A stretch of DNA of 64,000 bases from Prorocentrum cordatum. Lineage: Eukaryota; Sar; Dinophyceae; Prorocentrales; Prorocentraceae. Where the stretch lies: NCBI GenBank assembly GCA_963575745.1, contig CAUYUJ010020251.1:96846-160845 (forward strand), given 5' to 3'. Positions 47,300 to 56,900 of the stretch are shown here, one piece after another (the first letter of the stretch is position 1; the number at the start of each line of letters is the position of its first letter). Under the pieces are notes generated by a model that saw only the letters and a list, made by a program, of their open reading frames with translations, had not been told where the DNA came from and did not search any database. A program made the position numbers and the translations under genes.

Positions 47300-47575
47300 G
47301 CATATGTATCATCATTATCATCAGCATCAGTATCAGCATCATCATCATCATCATCCGCTGCATCAGTTTCATCATCATCAGCATCAGCATCAGCATCAAC
47401 ATCATCATCATCCTCATCATCATCAGCGCACCGTCATCATCGTCATCATCTTCATCATCATCAATATCTCTTCCCTCCTCCCCCTCCTCTCTCTCTCCAT
47501 CTCCTCCTCCCTATTATCCTCCTCCTCCTCCTCCTCCTCCCTCTCCTCCTCCTCCTCCTCCTCCACGTCCGCCGT
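47300..47575. repeat. CATCAG/CTCCTC composite microsatellite, copy 3
   Basis: Same order and almost the same right junction (CTCCACGTCCGCCGTGGCAG) as copy 2. Confidence 0.85.
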
Positions 47576-48221
47576 GGCAGAGGATAGGTTCCCCACAAAC
47601 TGGGGAACCTATGGTGTATCATAGCATAGCATAGCATGGCACAGCATAGCATAGCACAGCATGGGCGTGGCCAGAGATAGCAGGATGGAGTATAGGAGTT
47701 CATGGGTTCCCCAAAAAGTTGGGAATCTACGGAAAAGCATGGCATGGCATAGCATGGCATAGCATAGCGCAGCATGGCAAAGCATAGGTTCCCCACACAG
47801 TGGGGATACTATGGTGTGGCACATCATAACGTAACATAGCATAGCATAGCACCACATGCCAAAGCATAGGTTCCCCAACAACTGGGGAACCCATGGTGTA
47901 GCATAGCATACCATAGTATAGCATAGCCTAGCATAGCACGGCATGGCAACGCATAGGTTCCCCCGAAAAAGTGGGGAACCTATGGTGTAGCATAGTATAG
48001 CATAGCATATCATAGCATAGCATATCACAACATGTCAACGCGTAGGTCCCCCAAAAAGTGGGGAACCTATGGTGTAGCATTGCATAGCAGAGCATGCATA
48101 GCATAGCAAAGGATAGCACAGCAATGAATCATAGGTAAGGTACGTAAGGAAGAAATCAGACTGCCTCTACAGACGTCTCAACTTCAGTGGCGGGACGTCG
48201 GATAGCACAGTGGCGTGACTA

Positions 48222-48860
48222 CTATAGTATTGGATGCTCTTTTGGCTTTGCCAGCATGCGCCGGATTGCACCATAACATGCGTCGGATAGCCGCACTTTG
48301 CACTTGTGCTCCAACGCCTTGCCGATAGCCTTGTAACCGTGCCCGGGGTTCTCGGCCCACAACTCCGCGATAGTCTGCTTGTGCGGCGTGATGTCCTTGC
48401 ATGCTTCGTACAGCGGCTTGGATGGGCTGTCCTGGATCAACGTATGCTTGGCGACGCGCCCATCCCGCAGCTCCCGCATGATGCGTTCGATAACCGCATA
48501 GTCCGCGGGGGCCAACTTGATGTCAAACCGTTGCGCCAATAGAGAGCCGATGCTGCTCTTACCAGCGTCCGGGTTCTCTGACATGAACTTCTTGATCGTG
48601 TCGGTATAGTCCCGCATGTTCAACCGAGCCTGCCCCTCCTGCTCGAGCTTCTTCTTCTTCATGATGACGAGGACAGCCTGTCTGTCCGTATCCTCAATAG
48701 TCACATTCAGCTTGTCCGCCAAAGAGTTTGCCACCCGCTTGTGGCCCCAGTCGTCGTGCTCGGCCATTATTGCATGGATCTCTTGCACGCGATGGCGAAC
48801 GTCGCCAATAGGGCAACGGGCCGACGATATGGATCTCTTGCACGAGCTCGCGGCCGCCAT
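48222..48860 (-). CDS. small protein with three helical repeats, unknown function
   Basis: A 212-residue intronless ORF that reads like a real protein, unlike the satellite frames around it. I chose the ATG at 48860 because of its strong context (CTCTCCATGG); an upstream in-frame ATG at 48914 would add 18 residues. Three similar modules occupy about residues 25-72, 87-132 and 162-205. Modules 2 and 3 share the pattern TIxxxxxENPxxGxxxIG, then L, a basic/hydrophobic stretch, and an A-x-Y-x-x-I-x-R-x-M end. Module 1 is looser. Each module should fold as two or three helices and could be a helix-turn-helix-like or protein-binding unit, but I recognise no family. Composition is Lys/Ala/Glu-rich. 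No signal peptide or membrane segment. A GCAAGAGATCCAT direct repeat (about 48770 and 48827) lies in the first 100 bases. No SL relic upstream. Confidence 0.65.
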   Translation of the reverse strand: MAAASSCKRSISSARCPIGDVRHRVQEIHAIMAEHDDWGHKRVANSLADKLNVTIEDTDRQAVLVIMKKKKLEQEGQARLNMRDYTDTIKKFMSENPDAGKSSIGSLLAQRFDIKLAPADYAVIERIMRELRDGRVAKHTLIQDSPSKPLYEACKDITPHKQTIAELWAENPGHGYKAIGKALEHKCKVRLSDACYGAIRRMLAKPKEHPIL

Positions 48861-48959
48861 GGAGAGATGCGCGCGGGTAGGGCACAGACAAAAAACTCTT
48901 GGATAGGATCCCACGCCTCAGAACAAGGACCGAGCCGAGCTCCGAGCCGAGACGCCCGC

Positions 48960-49185
48960 GGATAGGCAGAGGTGACAACACACGCGCACGCGGAAACAGA
49001 TACACAGAGATAGTCCTAGATATCGCTTGGTTAGCACGCTCAAAACATAGCATAGCATAGCATAGCATGACATAGCATAGCATAGCCCCCACTGAAATAC
49101 GAACAGACAGGTCATAGCACAAGGCAAGCGAGTCACACCGTCCAAGCGACGTTTGCATTGTGAGATAGGTGCATGGTGAGGATTT
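48960..49185. other. short AGCATAGC relics and unassigned sequence
   Basis: ATAGCATAGCATAGCATG at about 49047-49085 is a remnant of the satellite linker. Nothing else is seen. Confidence 0.5.
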
Positions 49186-49335
49186 GCGGTTTAGGGCCCC
49201 GCCCGCCCGACCCGCCCGTTAGGGCCCCGCCCGCCCGACCCGCCCGTTAGGGCCCCGCCCGCCCGACCCGCCCGTTAGGGCCTCGCCCGCCCGACCCGCC
49301 CGTTAGGGCCCCGCCCGCCCGACCCGCTCGTTAGG
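49186..49335. repeat. 28-bp GGGCCCCGCCCGCCCGACCC tandem repeat
   Basis: Five to six units, each ending in CGCCCGTTA. Related to the CCCGACCCG blocks of the subtelomere-like modules. Confidence 0.9.
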
Positions 49336-49517
49336 GTATAACGTGAGAGGAGAGGTGGTCTTTATGTGGGGGTGGAGATGCGGGGGGGATTGATAGCCAC
49401 CGCAGGTGGGTGCCTATGCAGGTAGGTATTCCTGGCCTTGCCCTGTTAGACCCTACACCCTAAACCCTAAACCCTAAACCCTAAACCCTAATCCCTAAAC
49501 CCTAAACCCTAAACCCT
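49336..49517. repeat. module end block and CCCTAAA run
   Basis: TCTTTATGTGGGGGTGGAGA at about 49360 as in other modules, then CCCTAAA repeats 49450-49517. Confidence 0.85.
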
Positions 49518-50250
49518 AAATCTCTAATCTTATTATTATTAAACCCTAAACCCTACAGAGGCGGCTTCTTGCGATTCGCCCTGCGCTTCGCCCTGCGGTT
49601 CGCCATGTAACCCCCCCACAATCCTTTGCAAAACGTACTATTTCCAGATCATGCGTGCTCCCAGGCGCGGTCCTGGATCGAGCCTGCTATGGGGATCTTT
49701 ACGGCCCGCTATGTAAACCACACAATCCTATGCAAAACATATTATTTCCTGATCATGCGTGCTCCCAGGCGCGCTCCTGGATCGAGCCTGCTATGGGGAT
49801 CTTTACGACCCGCTATGTGAACCTCCCACAACCCTATGCACAAAATACTATAAACTGATATGCGCGCCACCAGGCGCACCCCTGGATCGAGCCTGCTATG
49901 TGGATCTTTACGTCCCGCTATGTAAACCACCACAATCCTATGCAAAACACGTTGAGGTCGGGCGAACCCTCGAGTGCGCCCGACCCGACCCGACCCGCTT
50001 GTTAGGGTTCACGCGCGTCAAGTGTACGCGCGCGCGCGGCCGCCGCCTCTTTGCTAAGCGCTTGCTCCCAGGCTTGCTATGGTATGCTATGCTATGCTAC
50101 AGCCACGGTATAGCATGAGAGGAGAGATGATCTTTATGTGGGGGTGGAGATGCGGGGGGGATTGATAGCCACCGCAGGTGGGTGCCAATGCAGGTAGGTA
50201 TTCTTGGCTTTGCCCTGTTAGACCCTAAACCCTAAACCCTACACCCTAAA
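49518..50250. repeat. subtelomere-like module 7 with a 104-bp tandem repeat
   Basis: Starts with AAATCTCTAATCTTATTATT. Units with CCTGGATCGAGCCTGCTATG recur near 49671, 49776 and 49880, each followed by GGATCTTTACG and CCGCTATGTAAACC. Then come the CCCGACCCG block, end block (50130-50215) and CCCTAAA repeats. Confidence 0.85.
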
Positions 50251-50450
50251 CCCTAAACTGAAGCGCGACCCCGTTGGGTCGCGCTCTCGACCTCGAACGC
50301 TTTCGGTGGCGAGGAGCGAGCGATAGTCGAGCTCCCAGAACGTTCTCAGGCCGACGCCAGTGCTGCGCTCCGCCAAACAGAAGAACCCTTAACCCTGGAA
50401 CGGTTTGCTCTGGCGTTTCCTTGTTGGCCCCTGGGAGGATAAACTTCACT
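50250..50450. other. short spacer with a GCGCGACCC/GGGTCGCGC hairpin
   Basis: A perfect 9-bp stem lies near 50263-50284. Otherwise unassigned. Confidence 0.5.
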
Positions 50451-50503
50451 TGGGAGCGCCTGGGAGCGCTTGGGAGCGCCTGGGAGCGCTTGGGAGCGCT
50501 TGG

Positions 50504-50584
<81 letters not shown>

Positions 50585-51275
50585 GGCGCCTCGGAGCGCC
50601 TGGGAGCGCCTGGAAGCGCTGGGGAGCGCTTGGGAAGCGCTTGGGAGCGTCTGGGGGCGCCGGGGGACCGCTTGGGAGCGCCGAGGGGCGCCTGGGAGCG
50701 CCTGAGAGCGCCTGGGAGCGCCTGGGAGCGCCTGGAGCCGCCCGAGACGCCTGGAGCCGCCCGAGACGCCTGGAGCGCTTGGGAGCGCTTGGAACCGCTT
50801 GGGAGCGCCGGGGAGCGCTTCTGGAGCGCCTGGGACACTTGGGAGCGCCCGGGTGCGCTTGGGAGCGCCTGGGACCGCCCGGGACGCCTGGAGCGCTTGG
50901 GGGCGCTTTGGACCGCTTGGGAGCGCCGGGGGGCGCTTCTGGAGCGCCTGGGAGCGCTGGGGAGCGCCTGGGGACACCTGGGTGCGCCTACAGCGCTTGG
51001 GAGCGCCTGGGCACGCCTGGGAGCGCCTGGGAACGCTTGCGAGCGCCTGGGAGCGCCTGGAAGCGCCTGGGAACGTTTGGGAGCGCCTGGAAGCGCCAGA
51101 CCTCCGCTTGGGAGCGCTTGGGGGCGCCTGGGAGCGCCTGGGAGCGCTTGGGAGCGCCTGGGAGCGCCTGGTCTGGGAGCGCTTGGGAGCGCCTGGGAGC
51201 GCTTGGGAGCGCTTGGAAGGCGCTTGGAAGGCGCCTGGGGGCGCTGGGGAGCGCCTGGGAGCGCCAAGCCAGGCC
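50450..51275. repeat. TGGGAGCGCC 10-bp array, forward arm
   Basis: About 80 imperfect 10-bp units. Gives long meaningless frames in several phases. Confidence 0.92.
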
Positions 51276-51332
51276 AGGCCCGCGCGTTGGAAGGGATACC
51301 ACACCAGAGAAATCCGTAAAGCACCATCAGAT

Positions 51333-51361
51333 GCGAGGGGGCGCCCGACCCGCCCCCTCGC
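51333..51361. repeat. G-rich hairpin element, copy 1
   Basis: Arms GCGAGGGGGC and GCCCCCTCGC around GCCCGACCC, followed by GCTCCCCCACCCGCC. Located in the spacer between the two array arms. Confidence 0.85.
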
Positions 51362-51486
51362 GCTCCCCCACCCGCCAAATCTTCGAGGGTGCCATGTGTG
51401 AGATCCAGCCGGGATTATCCCAAGCCAAAGGCAGCCCCGGCTTGTCACAAGATGACAACAATGCTCGAGACCCGATGCCCTCAGCC

Positions 51487-51492
51487 GCTTGG

Positions 51493-51523
<31 letters not shown>

Positions 51524-51729
51524 TCCAAGCGCCCAAGTGCTGCCAAGCGCCCCCAAGTGCTGGCAAGCGCTCCCAAGCGCTCCAAAGCGTTCCCAGGCGC
51601 TGCCAGGCGCCCCCAGGCGCTCTCAGGCGCTCCCAAGCGCTTCCCACGCGCTCGCAGGCGCTCCTAGGCGCTCACAAGCGCCCCCAGGCGCTCCAAAGCG
51701 CTTCCAGGCGCTCCCATGCGCTCCCAGGA

Positions 51730-51763
<34 letters not shown>

Positions 51764-52057
51764 CCAAGCGCTCCCAAGCGCTTCCCGGCGCCCCCAAGTG
51801 CTCTAAGGCGCTTGCCAAGCGCTGCCAAGCGCTCCCAGGCGCTCCCAGCTCCAAGCGCCCCCTGGCGCTCCAAGGCGCTTCCCAAACGTTGCCAAGCGCT
51901 CCCAGGCGCTCCCAAGCGCTCCCAGACGCTCCTGCGCGTTCCAGGTGCTCCCAAGCGCTCCCAGGCGCACCCAAGCGCTCCCAGGCGCTCCCAGGCGCTC
52001 CCAAGGGCCCCCAAGCTCCCCCAAGCGCTCGCACCAAGCGCCCCCGAGCGCTCCCAA

Positions 52058-52092
<35 letters not shown>

Positions 52093-52312
52093 ACCCGGCG
52101 CTCCCAAGCGTTTCCCGGCGCCCCCCCAGGCGCTCCAAGGCGCTGCCCAGGCGCTGCCAAGCGCTGCCAAATGCTCCCAGACGCTCCCAGGCAGGCGCCC
52201 CCAGGCGCTCCCTGGCGCTCCCAAGCGCTCCCGGGGGCTCACAAGCGCCCCCAAGCGGTCTCAAGCGGTCCCAAGCGGTCCCAAGCGCTCCCAGGCGCTC
52301 CCAGGCGCTGCA
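51487..52312. repeat. 10-bp array, mainly inverted arm (GGCGCTCCCA)
   Basis: The first 40 bases are still forward units. From about 51530 all units are the reverse complement of the array at 50450-51275. Confidence 0.92.
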
Positions 52313-52960
52313 TGGAAATTCGAAATGAAAACCGAAAGATCACCCTGCGAGCAAGATGCGGCTCCGAGAAATAGAAAGTTAGTCCCCCCATGCGAGGGGG
52401 GGGAAGGGGTGTAGATCGACAGCTGGTTGACGCCCGAAGATGATCCGCAAGAGCGACCTTCCCCCCATGAGAAGGGGGGAGAGAGGGGGGTAGAAGAACC
52501 CTAAGCCCTAAAGGGGTACTTTTGGGTGGGGGGGGGGGAACGGGAACGAATAGCAGCCGACCCCCCCAACCTCTTGAAGGAGGGGGGGTCGAGCTGCTTC
52601 CGCCCAGGGAGGCCCTAAACCCTAAACCCTAAACCCTAAACTGCAAGCCACGGGCGGTGCATCGTCAGAAGCCCGTGGCGCCTGGCCGAGCGATCAGCGA
52701 GTCCGCCCATGCGCGAACGCCGCACCGACGAAGCGCGTAGCGCTGAGGAGGATGCGCTCCCCCGCGGGGATGCCTTGTGAGTGCTCCGAGAGTTGAATAG
52801 AACCCTTAACCCTAGGCCCAGCCAGTGGGTGCCCTGCGATTGGTCCCATCCCCTGGGGCTCGAAACCTATGAAAATACAGCATGCGGCGCTCTTTCGGCC
52901 GCCCGTGGGGCCGCAAACCATATGAAAATACAGTATGCGGCGTCCTTTCGGCTGGCGCAC
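52313..52960. other. spacer with C/G-run hairpins and a short CCCTAAA run
   Basis: CCCCCCATGCGAGGGGGGG and GACCCCCCCAACCTC/GAGGGGGGGTC inverted repeats at 52380-52590. CCCTAAA repeats at 52612-52640. No gene. Confidence 0.5.
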
Positions 52961-53258
52961 GTCCCAGGCGCTCCCAAGCGCTCCCAGGCGCTCCCAGGCG
53001 TTTCCAGGCGCTCCCAGGCGCCCCCAGGCGCTCCCAAGCGCTCCCAGGCGCTCCCAGGCGCTCCCAAGCGTGTTCAGGCGCTCCCCAGCGCTCCCAAGCG
53101 TTCCCAAGCGCTCCCAAGCGCTCCCCGGCGCTTTCGGCACGCTCCAAAGCGCTCCCAACGCACCCAGGCGCATGGCGCTCCCAGGCGCTCTCAGGCGCTC
53201 CCGGCAAGCTCCCAGGCGCTCCCCGGCGCTCCCTGGCGCTCCCAAGCGCTTCCAGGTA
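52960..53258. repeat. 10-bp GGCGCTCCCA array
   Basis: Same orientation as the inverted arm. About 30 units. Confidence 0.9.
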
Positions 53259-53581
53259 GGTCCCATCCCCTGGGGACTGCCTTGCACGTGAAAACACGCC
53301 TACGGCGGCCGCTCTGGCTGTGCTGGGGAATGGAAATACGCCTCCGGCGGCCCCTTGGGCATTCTTGGTGTGCCATGCAGAACGTTATGCCTGCGGCAGC
53401 TTCTTCGGCTATGCTTTGGTGCCTTGCTGGTGCATCTAGCAGAAAACCGCGACGCGACAAAAAAAAACGACGCAGATGCGCCGCTCGGCTCCGCGGACCC
53501 AGGTGATTCGCCCAAGACCTCGTAGAGCAAGCCCCGAGGAGTTCCAGGGGCCCGTTTGTCAAGTCCCACGGGGTTTCACGG

Positions 53582-53625
53582 GGGGGAGCGCGAGGGGCAC
53601 GCGCCCGGCGCCCTCTCGCACTGCA
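53582..53625. repeat. G-rich hairpin element, inverted diverged copy
   Basis: GGGGGGAGCGCGAGGGG, then GCCCTCTCGCA. Reads as the reverse complement of the element at 53665-53705, so the two form an inverted pair 40 bp apart. Confidence 0.65.
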
Positions 53626-53668
53626 GTCCGCCGCGAAGGGCATCACACGACGCCTTCCGTGGCCATGT

Positions 53669-53697
53669 GCGAGGGGGCGCCAGACCCGCCCCCTCGC
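53669..53697. repeat. G-rich hairpin element, copy 2 (downstream of RepHel)
   Basis: Arms GCGAGGGGGC / GCCCCCTCGC, loop GCCAGACCC, followed by GCTCCCCCTCCCC. Confidence 0.85.
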
Positions 53698-53938
53698 GCT
53701 CCCCCTCCCCGCCGTTTCGAAACTCCAGGGGTGTCGAGAACGTCAGACAATCTCTACGTATGCCCTTCCTTCTGCTTTCCTTCCCTTCCCCGACGTGGCA
53801 CTGACAGACCATCATTTTCCTAGCAGGAATGCGCACGGTCGTGCCTTTGCACGCGACAGCGGGGCAGGCGCACCGCGTGGATACTGCGAGAGGCGAACGG
53901 TCGCGCGCCAGCCAACGCGCGGCGCTCCGTCGGCAATC

Positions 53939-56900
53939 TCAGAACGCGGGTATGAAGTTGTCGCGCTCCACGTAGCCGCCGATCAGGTAGTCGTCCGACG
54001 TCGCGACACGGCTGAGCGCTGTATACCCGGCTGCTGGTCGGGGCCATCCGTCCAGGTATATTGTGATGTGGGGGAACTCGTCGCCTTGCACTTTGTCGAT
54101 GGTGCTGGCGTACCCGAGGCGGATTGGAAAGTAGACCGCGTTGCCCTTCTCGCGATCGGTCCAGCGAGTGATGGCCAGACGATGGCCAGTCTTCGTCATC
54201 ACGCGCAGCATGTCCTCCTCGGCGTGGTAGTTCTCCACCTCGCAAAGCATGCCGTTGACCTCGTCAGCCTCCTTGTTCTTGTTCTTCGTCAGGTACAACT
54301 TCATCCCCTTATAGATCGGCACTTTGCTTGGAACCAGCCTGCGGTCCGTGCGGAGCTTGCCATCCAGGTAGTTCTCGGGGTTGAGTTCCACGTCGCCGTC
54401 CAGCGTGGCCAGCGGGGTCTTGCGGCCGTACAGCGCAGCGACTGCAGCCTCGTTCACGGCCGAGGCGCCCCTGCGCGTGCAGGTGACGATCCGCGTGTCT
54501 GGGTGCTTCTCGAAGAGCTTCTTCATTTCGGCGGGCGTGGGATCGCCTCTGCTCTTCCACGCCTTGTGATCGCGCACAATCTTGCGAAACGTCTCCTTCG
54601 AAGGCTTGTCTGTCCGAAGCTCGTCCAGGATCTGCTGGAAGCGCTCCTCCTTGCACCGCCAGGTCTCGGTGAGCTTCACGTGGAAGCAGCGCGGCTGCTT
54701 CCATGCGGCACTCTCCCACGGACGTGTCGGCTCGACCCCCGGGAGCTGGTGCTTGTCCCCGAGGAAGACCAGCGCGGGGACTTTCCCAGCGACGCTCCAC
54801 AGCTTCAGGATGCGCTCGAAACTGTCGCAGCTCAGCAGCGATACCTCGTCAACCACTACCAAGTCGAAGTCCGTCATCCTGTGAAGACTCTCCGAGATGG
54901 GCTCATGCAACTTGAATGCGGCGTGGCACGTATCGACTGTTAAGCCGTCCAGGCCTTGCAGTGCTTGCTTCATGCGGCTGGACAGCTGCGCCGTCGGGAG
55001 GGCGAAGAGCACGCGCGCGCCTTGCTCCTGGGCGCGGCGAATGGAAGACTTCACCACGGTCGTTTTCCCCGTCCCAGGCTTCCCAAGGCAGATGACGGGC
55101 GTGTTCTTCTTGTAGGCTTCCTCGCGCGCCTCGTCCGCCTCCTCCCAGTCCTCCGACAGCTCCGCCCGCACGGCACGGTCCACGCGCTCGTTGATCGCCT
55201 CCTCCAGCTGCAACTGCTTCGGGTTGAAGTCGACCTGCTCGTCGCCCTCGCCGCGCGCTGGCCTGCGGTTGCCGATGACCGCGGCCTCGGCGTCGGCCGC
55301 GGCCTTCTCGTCGGCCTTGTCGATGATGCCCGTCAGGTACATGTTGATCAGCTTCCGTTGGCCCACGATCATGCGATGCACAGCCTCGGTGAACTTGCTG
55401 GACTTCGCGGAAGCGCTCATGTAGTCCACGAGCCGCCTGTCATCGGTGAACAAGTCATGGTGCTCTTCGGCGACGCGGCCCTGGTCAGAGCACAGTCGCA
55501 GCGCCGCCGCGAGATACTTGTATTTCTGCGGAACCAGGCGATTGACATCCTCGAACTCGAGCTCGTCGAGCGATCGGAACGGCACGTTCATTGCAGCCCA
55601 CTGGCCGTAGTAGCGGTCGTTGAGCTCGTATACCGTGTCGACGCTGACCACCTTCTCGCCCTGCATGCGGTAGGCTCGCGCGAACTCCTTGAGGTTCGGC
55701 AAGTCGACCTCGCCCTCGCTCTTTTCGTCTCTGTGCTTCTTCGCGAGGAACTCCTCGAAGGTCTTCGGCTGCTCCTCGTCTTCGGCGTCGGAGTCTTTGT
55801 CACTGTTCCCGCTACCTCCGCCATCAGCATCGGCCATGCCTTTGTACTCAGCGCGCAGGAAGCGCCAGTGAGCGTCGAGCGCCTGGGGCTCCTCGCCCTC
55901 TGGCACGGTCGCGCGGTACCGCCTGTACAGGGCCAACACCAGCTCCTGCTTGTGCTTGCGCTTCAGCCATCCGGCGATGGCGCCGTCGTCAGTAGTCTTC
56001 CGAAGCCACTCCAAGAGCGTCATGCCCTCGTGGCGCCACGCGCAGTCAGCATACCTCTGGACCCAGTCGGGCACATCCGCCATGCCCGAGTAAGGCGCCG
56101 TCACGGTGCGGAAGCCGCCGCTGACCGTAGAGATGTCGTACTGTCTGAATTGCGCTCCACACAGCTGCAGGATCATCTCTGGCTCGTAGGGGTGGTACTC
56201 GAAGCAGACGCGCCTGGCCACGCTGTCCGCGGAGGCCTTGTCGCTCATCCACTCGTCGTAGCTGCTGTCCGAGAACTTCGCCACATACTTGGAAACGTAT
56301 TGCAGGAGCATGGCCTCCCCGTCGCTGGTCTGCCAATCCTGATGGCAAGGGAGCCCGTCCATGACGTCAGCGCAGTACGCTCGGAGGCCCGCGTCGTGGT
56401 CCTCCTCGGTGTGCTTCAGCTGGAGGACACCATCGTCGCCGTGCACCCCCGACGGGCCGTGGTAGATCGGCCACTTGCTCTCCGTGTCGCCGTACTTGCT
56501 GAGTTGCGATCCGTCCACGTAGCCCTTGAGGTCCTCCGAGAAGGCGTCAGGCTTCGTCGCAAAGAGGTGGTGCTCCAATCCCATGTTCGACATGGCGTCG
56601 TCGTCCGCGAAGAACAGAACGTGCAGGTGCGGCCTGCCGGAGCCGTCGTAGCGCTTCGTGCCCTCCTTGCGGCTGCCGTCCTGGAACTCCAGCCGCGTGA
56701 ACGTCTGGACGCGAGCCTGTTTGCCGTCGGCGTCTGTTGCAGCGAACACGTGCTTGGTCCAGCTGCGGTCGCTGCGGTCCATCTTCTGGTTGTTATTGCC
56801 CGCCAGCATGCCTCGGACGATCTGCATGAGCACATGCGATATGTGCAGCGTCTCTCCCACGGGGAGGTACATGCGGGTTCGCAGTGTCTTCTCCATCTCA

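Larger units (their letters stand above)
42060..48130. repeat. stem-loop satellite, about 80-bp units with AGCAT linkers
   Basis: About 45 units, dense from 43040 to 43640, 44620 to 45950 and 46200 to 48130, and sparse before that. Each has a stem-loop of type CATAGGTTCCCC / GGGGAACCTATG around a 6-9-nt A-rich loop, followed by GTGTAGCATAGCATAGC linkers and GCATGGCAAAGC. At 33-38 kb the same unit occurs in the opposite orientation. Many frames are open and code only Cys/Tyr/Met/Leu/Ala repeats. Confidence 0.92.

Noticed and set aside
42060-48130. Many Cys/Tyr/Met/Leu/Ala-rich ORFs of 60-220 codons
   Set aside because: Frames of the stem-loop satellite and its AGCAT linkers. Sequence follows the repeat, not a protein.
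42060-48130. CRISPR-like regular spacing of palindromic repeats
   Set aside because: Spacers are AGCAT repeats and not unique sequence, there are no cas genes, and the context is eukaryotic.
50246-52374. Very long open frames (up to 634 codons) of repeating Gly-Ala-Pro-Ser-Trp-Glu-Arg or Arg-Ser-Gln-Ala-Leu-Pro
   Set aside because: They are translations of the 10-bp array. The period gives open frames in several phases on both strands and no unique sequence accompanies them.
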